A stretch of 64,000 nt of DNA from positions 1 to 64,000 of IMG/VR virus record IMGVR_UViG_3300017991_000109. One strand, 5' to 3'. The notes beneath the pieces are model-generated. The model had not been told where the DNA came from, ran no database searches, and worked only from the letters and a program-made list of their open reading frames with translations. This DNA is from a virus. The position numbers and the translations under genes are program-made. Positions 1 to 8,222 of the stretch are shown here, piece after piece. Within the stretch, counting starts at the first letter, position 1. Every line of letters starts with the position of its first letter.

Positions 1-293
1 GCGTAATAGTCTCTTGCATGACCCACACCCTGTTTCTGAGGTCTACGTACTTTCTCACTTATTCCTAAAACCGGAGTATATAAGCTGCCATCACTGCCAG
101 CCTGTCTAAGCGATAAATACACGACACAGTGTTTTGCATCAAATATGTGTGTAATTTCATCATTCGTGTTCTTATCGAATTCATAGTCTGGCATAAGTAG
201 TACAACCTTCAAACCCTTTTGGTTGAGTTTGTCTTGAAGCTTACTCGACCATTCCGCCAATTTTTCTTCAGCTTGCTTTTTCTGTAGTATCAT
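1..293 (-). CDS. Hypothetical protein, partial (3' end outside window)
   Basis: Reading leftward from the ATG at 291-293, an open frame runs without a stop to the window edge. It begins MILQKKQAEEKLAEWSSKL and contains the readable segment LKVVLLMPDYEFDKNT. The start lies inside the end of the upstream gene (26-base overlap), a spacing common in this genome. The protein is soluble with a charged helical N-terminus. No family was recognised, and the C-terminus is missing, so no function is offered. Confidence 0.7.
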   Translation of the reverse strand, partial: MILQKKQAEEKLAEWSSKLQDKLNQKGLKVVLLMPDYEFDKNTNDEITHIFDAKHCVVYLSLRQAGSDGSLYTPVLGISEKVRRPQKQGVGHARDYY

Positions 294-843
294 TATTTTC
301 TTTCGTTTCTATAACTTGTGCTTCACGCATCAAACCGTTTAAAAAGTCTTGAACCTTTGCTCGCCCTTCTGTTCCTAATCTCAGCCCCTGCTTCTGGGCT
401 TGCTTTTGCGTCTCATCCAAAGGAACTGTAAGATCCTGAATGGCATCTGGCGATGCAGTCAATTGAGCTTCCTCCGCAACTTGTTTGTGATACCTCGCCA
501 AAGCGTTCGCTTCTTTGTAAAGCATTTGCAGTAACCTGACCACATCTTTACTCTCCATAGTTGCTAGCGTTCGCTTTAACTCCATAGGACTTTGACCAAA
601 AAAATGATCTTCGACCTCTGAGATATGCTGAAAGGTATCTGACAGCCTTTTCATCTGGTGGTTATCTACAGCGAGTTGAACCAGATCAGCTCGTTCCTGA
701 AGATTTGTCAACTGCCGAGATAGTGCCGTCACGAATTGGACACTCAAAGGCTTACCTTGTGCTACGAACTCAACAGCTTGCTGCACAGCCTCTAACGACG
801 TAGGCTCGTCTGCTTGGACCAATTCAGTATTTTTTTCACTCAT
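268..843 (-). CDS. Hypothetical helical protein (191 aa)
   Basis: A complete frame from an ATG at 843 with no Shine-Dalgarno upstream (AT-rich leader). The product is Gln/Glu/Leu-rich and looks almost entirely alpha-helical, with no membrane segment or Cys/His motif. It is divergent from the small structural genes that start at 874 and overlaps the next leftward gene by 26 bases. It could be a coiled-coil assembly factor or a terminase small-subunit-like protein, but nothing in the sequence decides this. Confidence 0.8.
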   Translation of the reverse strand: MSEKNTELVQADEPTSLEAVQQAVEFVAQGKPLSVQFVTALSRQLTNLQERADLVQLAVDNHQMKRLSDTFQHISEVEDHFFGQSPMELKRTLATMESKDVVRLLQMLYKEANALARYHKQVAEEAQLTASPDAIQDLTVPLDETQKQAQKQGLRLGTEGRAKVQDFLNGLMREAQVIETKENNDTTEKAS

Positions 844-873
844 TAAAAAGAAATTAGACGTTCGTTACTCAGT

Positions 874-1038
874 ATGGAAGAGAAATGGATCATCTACAAC
901 ACAGAAACGAAGAAGCGTGCAACAACACAAACTTATACAAGTCAAGAGCTTGCAGAGAGTGCAAAAAGCACGCTACTCACAGAGGGCAAGGAGAAGAAGC
1001 CTCAGAATCTCCAAGTTCGACAACTCTTGGAAGGCTGA
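874..1038 (+). CDS. Small hypothetical protein (54 aa)
   Basis: The frame begins MEEKWIIYNTETKKRATTQT and ends at a TGA at 1036-1038. It is shorter than usual ORF cut-offs. An alternative frame over the same bases (885-1130) gives a Cys/Arg/His-rich low-complexity product and is judged a shadow. The opening W/Y-x-Y-x-x-x-T-K pattern resembles the start of the protein at 3884, so both may be small virion or assembly proteins. The gene leads a rightward operon running to 4402. Confidence 0.6.
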   Translation: MEEKWIIYNTETKKRATTQTYTSQELAESAKSTLLTEGKEKKPQNLQVRQLLEG

Positions 1039-1126
1039 GTAAACCTCTTGCTCGACTTTGCGTTCTCCGTAAAAGTATGAACGCAAAAGCAGATTTTGTT
1101 GAACAACTAAAAACACACAATCTATT

Positions 1127-1645
1127 ATGAAAAATCAGACAGTTCAAAATATTGGCTACTACAACGCTAACGAATATCCTATTTCATGGGTAAGACCTTC
1201 TAAAGGTCAGACGCCTATAGACTTGGAAGGGGGGCAACCCGTCACAGACGCTAAAGGTATGCTCGTTGAGTATCACGAAGAGTTGGAGGAGAAAGTTGCT
1301 CAAGGGCTCCTATCTCGTGCAACCAGTGCAATGCCTAACTTCGTAAATTGGAATGCCATTCGGGAGCGCCAGCTCAACAAGCGTCCAAATAGTGTTGCCA
1401 AAGAAAAGCCTCAGGGTGAAAAGTCAGGAGAACCTAGTGTCATGAAAGTGGCATCAATCTCTTCTGAACACGGTGTCTCGGAAACCGAGGTTGATCGGCG
1501 CAAGATGGACGTATCAGCCATTGATATTGAAAAGTATCCAGGTGTTGAGGTCCTAGCTGAAGGCTTCTACCGTTACAACAACATCTCATTCGACAGCAAA
1601 CTTGCACTTCAGACGTTTCTAGCTCAAGAAAATAGTAACGACTAA
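1127..1645 (+). CDS. Hypothetical protein (172 aa), putative virion-associated
   Basis: Second gene of the rightward structural operon, nine bases ahead of the next start. The N-terminal third contains IGYYNANEYPISWVRP. The middle is charged and low-complexity (residues about 85-125), and a compact C-terminal segment ends near YRYNNISFDSKLALQTFLAQ. No enzymatic motif, signal peptide or membrane helix is visible. Its role is inferred only from its neighbours. Confidence 0.75.
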   Translation: MKNQTVQNIGYYNANEYPISWVRPSKGQTPIDLEGGQPVTDAKGMLVEYHEELEEKVAQGLLSRATSAMPNFVNWNAIRERQLNKRPNSVAKEKPQGEKSGEPSVMKVASISSEHGVSETEVDRRKMDVSAIDIEKYPGVEVLAEGFYRYNNISFDSKLALQTFLAQENSND

Positions 1646-1654
1646 GTATAGAGT

Positions 1655-2407
1655 ATGGCAGATGATTTCATTGTGACAGGCGCTTTGCTGGGGAGGATAG
1701 CATCCTTCCTTGGCAAAGGGTCTGACCCTTTCAATTCAGATATCCCCGATGATTCACCTCCGAATTACTCACAATACAGTAATGAATCGCTGATTCCAGA
1801 TGGCTATAACCTGACAAGGGCAATAGCCTATGTGGAAAATCAGAACGATTCCACACAATTTGCGACTATCCAAACTATTGGAGGAACTCTACCTACCTTA
1901 GAGATATCAGCAGATAAAGCACAACAGGTTCTAGTCGGGGGGAAAATTCAAAGGTATGCTGCTAATGCTTACCCCCTCAACTTCTCAGGTACAGGTCCCA
2001 GAGCACGAGGATTCGTAGACGGCAATAACACAGCGAGTGGTTATTACTGGGAGGGAGATCAAGGACGTCCTTTTGATGGCTCAGGTGCAGACGGGTTCAC
2101 AATTAATACAAATCAATTCGGTTCGATCAATCTAACCATTTGGAACAACTACACAACATACGGAATTTATCACAACGATGTGCTCCTCGACACCCTACGG
2201 GTAGGACAGGCTACAGGATCAGCTTACCTATTCACAGTAGCAGATCTTACAGCAGGTTTAAATCAATTTAGATGGGACTATATAGACGGCGCAGAACCTA
2301 TAAGCCCCGAAGAAGATACAGACCAATTCAGATCAGCACCTATTAGCCAAGGAGGGGAGCTTGGTGTATGGGGAGTTGATGTGGATAGTCAAATAGACGG
2401 TTTTTAA
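1655..2407 (+). CDS. Putative virion protein, paralogue A (250 aa)
   Basis: First of three consecutive genes whose products share an N-terminal pattern: a helix of the form L-x-x-L-x-R-I-x-x-F-x-G, then an acidic linker and a [ND]YSQY-like element (here at about residues 38-42). The remaining 200 residues are Asn/Thr/Gly-rich and beta-predicted, as in phage fibre or decoration proteins. The stop overlaps the next ATG (TAATG). The shared N-terminus would suit a common attachment point with divergent outer domains. The exact virion location is unknown. Confidence 0.7.
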   Translation: MADDFIVTGALLGRIASFLGKGSDPFNSDIPDDSPPNYSQYSNESLIPDGYNLTRAIAYVENQNDSTQFATIQTIGGTLPTLEISADKAQQVLVGGKIQRYAANAYPLNFSGTGPRARGFVDGNNTASGYYWEGDQGRPFDGSGADGFTINTNQFGSINLTIWNNYTTYGIYHNDVLLDTLRVGQATGSAYLFTVADLTAGLNQFRWDYIDGAEPISPEEDTDQFRSAPISQGGELGVWGVDVDSQIDGF

Positions 2408-3102
2408 TGAAAGATCTTTACCATATTACAGGACAACTCCTTCATGGAGATCTTGAGTATATAGGGTTGCCGGAAGAAGCTATTGCTGAAGGAGTCCCTC
2501 AAGATACCACGACTGATTACTCTCAGTACGGTCCTACACCTGTCATCGATGATGGGGATGTCCCTGCGGAAGCTCTGGCAAAGATCAGTGCTTTCAGAAT
2601 CTCTGAACTGTCTTTCACTGAAACTATCAACGTAGGCGGATGGGTGTCAATAGACATTAACAGCGCTATTGCTCAAAACGCACTTATCTTCGCTACGGTC
2701 GAACGAACATTACCAGATTACTCTTTTAACTATACTATTGCTGAAGAAGATATCAACGTAGACCATACTCCATGGAGGTTAACTTATTTTAGTGGTTGGC
2801 TTAACCCCGTAGTTAGAGGTATTTATCTAATTCCTGCTTCGGGGAGATTCTCTCATAATGTCGTGCTGGATACGGACATTCCTATTTGGACAACATCTTC
2901 ATACACAGATGTTGTCCTACGTCAAGATGGGTCGCCATTAGCAACAGCACATATTCAAACACCTGAAGAATCCACTTCATTCTATAGTATTGCCTCTCTA
3001 TCTGTAGGTTCAAATGTGTTCTCACTTGCAAACACTCTTGGAGACTTTGGCACAATCCTACGTTCTAAACTAGTGGTCATGACCTTAAACGGACTTTCTT
3101 AA
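2407..3102 (+). CDS. Putative virion protein, paralogue B (231 aa)
   Basis: Begins at the ATG overlapping the previous stop. The N-terminus (ITGQLLHGDLEYIG, later DYSQYGPTPVIDDGD) aligns by eye with the proteins on either side. The body is beta-rich with many aromatics and no catalytic motif. The next gene again starts on a TAATG overlap, so the three paralogues should be translated together, which suggests related positions in one virion structure. Confidence 0.7.
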   Translation: MKDLYHITGQLLHGDLEYIGLPEEAIAEGVPQDTTTDYSQYGPTPVIDDGDVPAEALAKISAFRISELSFTETINVGGWVSIDINSAIAQNALIFATVERTLPDYSFNYTIAEEDINVDHTPWRLTYFSGWLNPVVRGIYLIPASGRFSHNVVLDTDIPIWTTSSYTDVVLRQDGSPLATAHIQTPEESTSFYSIASLSVGSNVFSLANTLGDFGTILRSKLVVMTLNGLS

Positions 3103-3887
3103 TGGCAGACGAATATTTACCAACTTTAGAAGATCTAGAAAGGATCAGGAATTTTACAGGTCAAAAAAGACACGGTAAAGCAGACCTAGAACCTCTCTAC
3201 TCTGCTTACAACGCTATTGACGATGTTTCTAATGGTATGTCTTTAATCGAGGCAATAGCTACGCTTAACCAAGTCGATAAACTCAGGCTTACTTACCAGT
3301 CAGTAGACTCTTACGGGAGCCTACCTTCGTTGTCATTCGAATCCCCATCACATCAATGGGTTCTGGTCCTAACCAGAGTTCAGAAAGCAACCGCTTACAG
3401 TGCTAGTATAAACGAAATCACCAAGCTAAATTTTCCAGAATGGGTGTGGAACTGGGACCCTCTGATTCTATTCCAACATTGGTATTTTGGATACCTTTTT
3501 GGATACACAGGTTTCTGGGGTTCTGGGCTGAGCGGTCTACAATTAGCTGACGGTATAGGTTACTACTTAGGTGGAACCAATATGCAAAACATGCAAAGAG
3601 ATGGTTCTGTTGTTCGTTTTGATGCTCAAGGACAAGCAACTTGGGAAATGTCAGAAGTGCCTTTGAAGACACATGATTCAAGTCTAGGTCAATGGTTTCA
3701 AGTAAAACACAATAATCGACTTGTTTCACAAGCATTTGCAAATCTAACAGATTCCGAGATGATAACCATGGATACTGTCCAACTAGGACAAACGTATAAC
3801 ACTTTCAAGATCGAAGGAGAATTTGACAACGCAACAGTGAAAGCCGCCAACATCACAGTAGTTGGCATGAGAGACCTTACAGTATGA
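3102..3887 (+). CDS. Putative virion protein, paralogue C (261 aa)
   Basis: Third tandem paralogue. The N-terminus reads YLPTLEDLERIRNFTGQK with a YSAYN element replacing YSQY. A Trp/Phe/Tyr-rich stretch at about residues 107-145 (WVWNWDP, FQHWYFGYLFGYTGFWG) is aromatic enough to mimic a membrane segment but lies mid-protein and is probably a beta core or binding surface. It overlaps the next gene by four bases (ATGA). No family was recognised beyond the three-gene set. Confidence 0.7.
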   Translation: MADEYLPTLEDLERIRNFTGQKRHGKADLEPLYSAYNAIDDVSNGMSLIEAIATLNQVDKLRLTYQSVDSYGSLPSLSFESPSHQWVLVLTRVQKATAYSASINEITKLNFPEWVWNWDPLILFQHWYFGYLFGYTGFWGSGLSGLQLADGIGYYLGGTNMQNMQRDGSVVRFDAQGQATWEMSEVPLKTHDSSLGQWFQVKHNNRLVSQAFANLTDSEMITMDTVQLGQTYNTFKIEGEFDNATVKAANITVVGMRDLTV

Positions 3888-4402
3888 CCAAATATTTTTA
3901 TCACCTAAAAACTAAAGATGTAATCACCTTACGAGTACCTACTGTTCGAACAGAGGATTCCCTGAAGGTTGCAATACAGCCCTACCTAGATAAGGGTTAT
4001 ACAGAGGTATCAGAAGCCGATGGGCAAAAGTACATCAAAGAAAAATTGCACTCCATTCAAGAAGAAGCTCAGAAAAAACAACAGAAGAGCACTCAAGCCT
4101 CCGACTTACCATCTCAATCCGCTCCTTCAAACGAGCCTATTCGAGCTAATATAGAGGAAATGGCTGAAGCAACTTTTAATAGTCTTCTGGAAAAGAGAAA
4201 TAAGCTCGTCACTCTGGCTGACAAAAATCACATCGAAGCGAACATTCTTCTGGATTTACCAGATAAACTTCCTAAGTCGGATACTCCGAAAAAGTTGACT
4301 AAGACTGGTGAGAAAATGAAGAAAGTATGGATCGAAGAACAGATCAAAAACATTTCCGCCATGAAGGAGAGTGGTCCCTTAGCCACTTCTGACTCCAATT
4401 GA
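3884..4402 (+). CDS. Hypothetical protein (172 aa), charged helical
   Basis: Last gene of the rightward operon, coupled by ATGA to the previous one. The N-terminus is compact (MTKYFYHLKTKDVITLRVP), followed by a Lys/Gln-rich coiled-coil-like segment and a helical C-terminal half. Its 3' end overlaps the opposing HU-like gene by 59 bases. No enzymatic signature. It may be a small assembly or chaperone-type protein. Confidence 0.7.
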   Translation: MTKYFYHLKTKDVITLRVPTVRTEDSLKVAIQPYLDKGYTEVSEADGQKYIKEKLHSIQEEAQKKQQKSTQASDLPSQSAPSNEPIRANIEEMAEATFNSLLEKRNKLVTLADKNHIEANILLDLPDKLPKSDTPKKLTKTGEKMKKVWIEEQIKNISAMKESGPLATSDSN

Positions 4403-4670
4403 TTTTCCACTTCTTTGTCTCTCCACGATAATGCGTTTGTCCTGTTAATACAGAACTAATAACGCGAGGCTCTCTAGTTTCTGGCGTAAGTTTTAGAAAC
4501 CCTAAGTTGATTATTTCACCCTCTTCTGCTTGCTTCTGTAAAAAGCCCAAAACCAAAGACACTGCTCTCTTGGCTTCTTTCTTTGGAACGTCATACTCTT
4601 GTTGAATTCCATTTACAAGAGTCTTCATATATTTCCTTCGAAATTCGTTCGTACCAAATATAGCGTCCAT
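4344..4670 (-). CDS. HU/IHF-like DNA-binding protein (108 aa)
   Basis: Two N-terminal helices (RKYMKTLVNGIQQEYDVPKK, EAKRAVSLVLGFLQKQA) are followed by GEIINLGFLKLTPETREPR. This matches the HU layout of a helical dimer body, G-D/E-x-I-x-L-x-x-G-x-F and then a basic beta arm. HU-family proteins bend or compact DNA. A phage copy could act in packaging, replication-origin architecture or late transcription. The C-terminal tail is Trp/Lys-rich and overlaps the end of the converging gene. The assignment rests on pattern alone. Confidence 0.55.
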   Translation of the reverse strand: MDAIFGTNEFRRKYMKTLVNGIQQEYDVPKKEAKRAVSLVLGFLQKQAEEGEIINLGFLKLTPETREPRVISSVLTGQTHYRGETKKWKINWSQKWLRDHSPSWRKCF

Positions 4671-4686
4671 ACTTAATTAGAGAACC

Positions 4687-6168
4687 ATGTTTCCTCAAAA
4701 TCAGTTTCAAACTACTCAACCTATAGCCACAGACCGTTACTATGGGATCTACTATGGGAAAGTCGAGCAACGAATAGATCCTGAAAGAATGGGTCGCGTA
4801 AAGGTTCGGATTTTTGGATTACATGGCGATGAAATGCAAGTTGAGGACCTGCCATGGGCACTACCTAATGCAACTGCTTGGAACAAAGGAGGTTTTTTCA
4901 ATGTCCCACCTATTGGGACAGTAGTCACTATCCAGTTCCAAACTGGAGATCCTGAATACCCTGTATGGACCGGAGGTCATTGGGGCATAATCGGAGAAGA
5001 GAGGGATCTGTCGGCATTATTAAGTGAATCTCTAATCGTCAACATTTCCCCAGAACCCGAAGCGCCAGATGGACAAGGAGCTGCGGCAAATACAAATTGG
5101 GCGAGTAGCTCGTTTGGAGGTAAGCGAATCGAAGAAGGTCCTTTAAAACAGGAAGAGATCAAAGACGCGCTATCTTCCGATGCACCTAACAATTTTGGCT
5201 TTTCGTCTCCTCTACACAAACATATTGAACTCGACGATAGAAAAGGCAGAGAGAAGGTAAAACTAGCCGACTATCTCGATAACATGCTGTGGTTAAACTC
5301 TGAGCATGCGTCCATCACGTTAGAGACTAGTCAAGGAATACAAGGCGGAACAGAAGTTTTTGGTCTGACGGCTAACTCTGATCCTGCCGTTATGTCATGG
5401 CAGATGTACGGCGCAGGAGGTACATACGCAGGAGATTGGTCCATCTTAGGAGATCTGAACAAGGGCTACATCGAGATAACCTCTCCAGGTATGTACCGAA
5501 TCTATCTAGATCGTAGGAGAAGACGAATCGAGATCTGGACAGGTAAGGGGCACCATATCGTCGCCTGTGACGGCATGACAGACGATGAGGTATCTAAACT
5601 CTCCGAAGACGAGACTGCCTTTCAGGAGGCAGTACAGCAGCGAGAGAGTGACACTGAGCCAACTCTCATAGCGGGTAAGAGGAATACCTCTATGCCATTG
5701 CGTTCTTCAGAAGAGCATTTAAAATCCAATTATGTCATAGCTCGAACAGAGGGTAAGCGTCAGTTAGTCCTTGGGGACAGTATTGGCGACGATGAACTAA
5801 AGACCACGGCATTGGTATCGCCTGATGGGAGTTATCTCATGATGCACGAATCAGGAGGAGAAGAGTCAAACGTGGTCGAAGTCTACAGTGCGGGTAAGCT
5901 CAATTTCTTTGCTGAAGATGAAATTAACATGCGAAGTGCCTCTGCCAACATTCAACTCGATGGAACCGAAGTTCACTTCAACAGTGACAAAGCCCCTCAA
6001 ATGGAGGAGAAATTAGGAGATGATACTACGGTCTCAAAATACGTTGGGGATGTCGAACCTTGGATTGAGCAGCCCCCTAAGAGCAAAAACGTGATCAAAG
6101 CTTCGGAATACCCTTATTTCGAAGAAGCGGAAAAAATCCCCGGTTACGAGGATCAAACCAGTACTTAA
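4687..6168 (+). CDS. Baseplate central spike / gp5-like OB-fold protein (493 aa)
   Basis: Residues about 18-100 carry the phage baseplate V / gp5 OB-fold signature: YYGKVEQRIDPERMGRVKVR, then DLPWALP, a glycine-rich PPIGTVVTIQF strand and GDPEYPVWTG. In T4 this domain anchors the spike to the hub at the tip of the tail tube. The C-terminal half is beta-rich with short repeats (for example NIQLDGTEVHFNS), as expected for a spike stem. No lysozyme (gp5 glycoside hydrolase) domain was recognised between the two. The PAAR protein at 41306 is a plausible tip partner. Confidence 0.85.
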   Translation: MFPQNQFQTTQPIATDRYYGIYYGKVEQRIDPERMGRVKVRIFGLHGDEMQVEDLPWALPNATAWNKGGFFNVPPIGTVVTIQFQTGDPEYPVWTGGHWGIIGEERDLSALLSESLIVNISPEPEAPDGQGAAANTNWASSSFGGKRIEEGPLKQEEIKDALSSDAPNNFGFSSPLHKHIELDDRKGREKVKLADYLDNMLWLNSEHASITLETSQGIQGGTEVFGLTANSDPAVMSWQMYGAGGTYAGDWSILGDLNKGYIEITSPGMYRIYLDRRRRRIEIWTGKGHHIVACDGMTDDEVSKLSEDETAFQEAVQQRESDTEPTLIAGKRNTSMPLRSSEEHLKSNYVIARTEGKRQLVLGDSIGDDELKTTALVSPDGSYLMMHESGGEESNVVEVYSAGKLNFFAEDEINMRSASANIQLDGTEVHFNSDKAPQMEEKLGDDTTVSKYVGDVEPWIEQPPKSKNVIKASEYPYFEEAEKIPGYEDQTST

Positions 6169-6186
6169 CGGCTGTGTCATGAAATA

Positions 6187-6203
6187 AGTACTTGTCAAGT
6201 ACT
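6187..6203. promoter_or_regulatory. 17-bp perfect palindrome, putative operator before primase
   Basis: The sequence is AGTACTTG-T-CAAGTACT: two perfect 8-base arms around one central base. It sits 21 bases before the primase ATG at 6225 and just upstream of a TATGAT (6207-6212) that would suit a -10 element. The half-site GTACTTGTCA recurs before the RuvC-like gene (11759-11768). The geometry suits a dimeric repressor or activator. The binding protein is not known. Confidence 0.5.
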
Positions 6204-6224
6204 ACTTATGATGTAAGATCCCGT

Positions 6225-7211
6225 ATGTTACCGACTCCACGTATAATCGAATCGCTACAAGCCATCTTCTCAATCGTCTACGCGGCTGAGACTGATGAGA
6301 TTGCTGTCAATTGCCCTTATTGCACTTATCGCAAGATGTCGGAGGACAAAACCGGACATCTGCATCTCAATTTTGTCAAAAACGCAGCCCACTGTGTCAA
6401 ATGCGATTGGGGACACCCGAATTTAAGAGATTGGCTCAAGTCAAAGAACTTCGATGGTATCCTCCCCCTTCCACGACCTTCTGAACTCTTTGTAAAACCC
6501 GAACCAAAACCATACCAGCTTCAAAGCGCAGCACTGCCTAAAGGATGCTCCTTGATGAGCCGAATCGATCAAGACGAATTTGCTCAGAGTCTGCTCGATA
6601 AAAATCTAGACCCTGATGACTGGGTTAATGCTCGTTGCTTCAAATGCACTAGCGGAAAGCATCAAGGGTATGTCATCTTTCCATTCTACGAAAATAACAA
6701 TTTAGTCTACTGGCAAGGTCGGGCAGCATGGGAAGGTCTCATAAGAAAAGCAAACCCGTCAAAATCAGAATTAGCTCTCGGTCGGGCTTCTTGGTTGTAT
6801 GGATGGCAACCTGATATCCCTCCTGGTTCGCATATTCACCTATGTGAGGGCACTCTTGATAAAATTTCCGCAGAAAAATTCGTTCGTAAGCATTATGGAG
6901 AAGATCACTTCGTCTTTGCTTTGCAAGGTACTGCGTTTTCTTTCCCTGATGGAATTATTCATCCTCTCAATACTCAATTCGGTAAACTATCTTCTATTCA
7001 ACCAGCGGACGTAAACATTCTCTTTGATCCTGATGCAATCTACAAAGCCAAAGGCTTAGCAAAACAACTTCAGCTATGTGATTTTGAAGTCAGCGTATCA
7101 GAGCTTGTTAACGGAGATCCAAATGAGGTTTCAGATGAAGAGCTTAAAAGCGCACTGGATAATGATTGGGGGAATTCATTGTTATCAAAACTACAGACCA
7201 GTAAAATATGA
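6225..7211 (+). CDS. DNA primase: zinc ribbon plus TOPRIM (328 aa)
   Basis: Makes RNA primers for lagging-strand synthesis. The N-terminus has a zinc ribbon with Cys30-x2-Cys33 (CPYC) and Cys57-x2-Cys60 (CVKC). The C-terminal half has TOPRIM features: an acidic LCEGTLDKISAEKF and a second acidic strand NILFDPDA with a downstream helix. It lacks a fused helicase, so it resembles T4 gp61 rather than T7 gp4. A longer frame from a TTG at 6192 is possible, but that TTG lies in the middle of a palindrome, so ATG 6225 is preferred. It overlaps the next gene by four bases. Confidence 0.85.
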   Translation: MLPTPRIIESLQAIFSIVYAAETDEIAVNCPYCTYRKMSEDKTGHLHLNFVKNAAHCVKCDWGHPNLRDWLKSKNFDGILPLPRPSELFVKPEPKPYQLQSAALPKGCSLMSRIDQDEFAQSLLDKNLDPDDWVNARCFKCTSGKHQGYVIFPFYENNNLVYWQGRAAWEGLIRKANPSKSELALGRASWLYGWQPDIPPGSHIHLCEGTLDKISAEKFVRKHYGEDHFVFALQGTAFSFPDGIIHPLNTQFGKLSSIQPADVNILFDPDAIYKAKGLAKQLQLCDFEVSVSELVNGDPNEVSDEELKSALDNDWGNSLLSKLQTSKI

Positions 7212-7795
7212 AATTAGACCAACTCTATGATCTAGGTAAGCCGATAGTCGAACAACTATCATACTCGTTTTTCGCCAAAAACAGAGAGGCTTACCAGATT
7301 CAAGGCATAACAGTGGAAGATTTACAAAGTTATCTTTGGGAAGTCCTTTACGCCAAATATGCCCCCACTGTCGAAAAGAATCCGACATACTACGACGAAG
7401 AATCGTTCAAAAAATCTTTCTTTGTTGGAGGTAGGAAGGCTCTTTTGAGCCATGTCAAAAAATACATCCAATCGAGGAAACGAGGAGACTTCATCAAAAA
7501 AGGAGCTATTTACCTAAATAGCCCTCACCCAACCACAGGCATGGAAACAGAACTCGGCTCCGAACAAGAAGACGAGTATCTCAAAAAAGTCAAGCACGCT
7601 GTTGATAAATGTGATAACCCTCTCGCGCAAAGAGCACTTTTCTTAGTAGCCACCGAAAAGTATAGCAGTAAGAACCAACTTAGAAAACGCCTTCAGCTAC
7701 CCATAAATCAATTCAACTTTATCTGGGCAGAAATTCAAAAGGCGCTTTCTGATTTTGTATTCACACCTCAACAAGAAGTTCAAATTTATGAGTGA
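7208..7795 (+). CDS. Putative sigma-like transcription factor (195 aa)
   Basis: Residues about 35-100 resemble sigma-70 region 2: VEDLQSYLWEVLYAKYAP, then YDEESFKKSFFVGGRKALL and a basic YIQSRKRGDF. The C-terminal part (KNQLRKRLQLPINQF) could be a helix-turn-helix. The layout parallels the intein-split sigma factor at 9620. It is coupled to the primase by a four-base overlap. Function is inferred: it could redirect host RNA polymerase to a phage promoter class, or be a helical replication factor. No -10-binding residues can be confirmed by eye. Confidence 0.45.
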   Translation: MKLDQLYDLGKPIVEQLSYSFFAKNREAYQIQGITVEDLQSYLWEVLYAKYAPTVEKNPTYYDEESFKKSFFVGGRKALLSHVKKYIQSRKRGDFIKKGAIYLNSPHPTTGMETELGSEQEDEYLKKVKHAVDKCDNPLAQRALFLVATEKYSSKNQLRKRLQLPINQFNFIWAEIQKALSDFVFTPQQEVQIYE

Positions 7796-8222
7796 TATAT
7801 TACGAGAATTAGACTTTGAGGCTATTAGCTCCTCACTTGGTATCGAAGTAAATTCGGAGATCCCTAGACCAATTTTGAAAAAGGTTGTGTCTAAACGTTT
7901 GAAAGTTCTTTCAGGCAAGGATATTGATATGATACCTAACTTCGTTTGGACAGCCCTTAGGAAGCATCTAGATGAGCACCCGCCACAGCATGTCATACGA
8001 GAATCCGCTGATAGTATTAGGCTTGTAGGGTACAGTATAGAAGATCTGACCAATAACGCCAAATACGCTACATGGACATCACATAATGATGTGCTTATCG
8101 AAGAAACACCAGCAGGACTCGAACTTCAAAGCGAAGTTTTTAAACCTTGGACAGACAAGAATCTAGCCTCTGTTATCTCGAATATACTCTCAGGAAGTAA
8201 TTATTTCCATGAGTCTGCTTGA
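7788..8222 (+). CDS. Hypothetical protein (144 aa)
   Basis: The start is placed at ATG 7788 (MSDILRELDFEAISSSLGIE), which overlaps the previous stop by eight bases. An upstream start at 7755 would lie deep in the preceding gene. The product is mixed alpha/beta with no Cys/His motif or membrane segment. It overlaps the next gene by 14 bases, and the three genes from 7208 look translationally coupled. No family recognised. Confidence 0.75.
   Translation: MSDILRELDFEAISSSLGIEVNSEIPRPILKKVVSKRLKVLSGKDIDMIPNFVWTALRKHLDEHPPQHVIRESADSIRLVGYSIEDLTNNAKYATWTSHNDVLIEETPAGLELQSEVFKPWTDKNLASVISNILSGSNYFHESA

Noticed and set aside
885-1130. An 81-codon Cys/His/Arg-rich frame covering the 54-aa gene, and the 17-codon frame MNAKADFVEQLKTHNLL at its end (1078-1130).
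   Set aside because: Composition is not protein-like except for the final 17 codons, which overlap the next ATG; the 54-aa frame over the same DNA is coherent. The 17-aa peptide is too short to claim.
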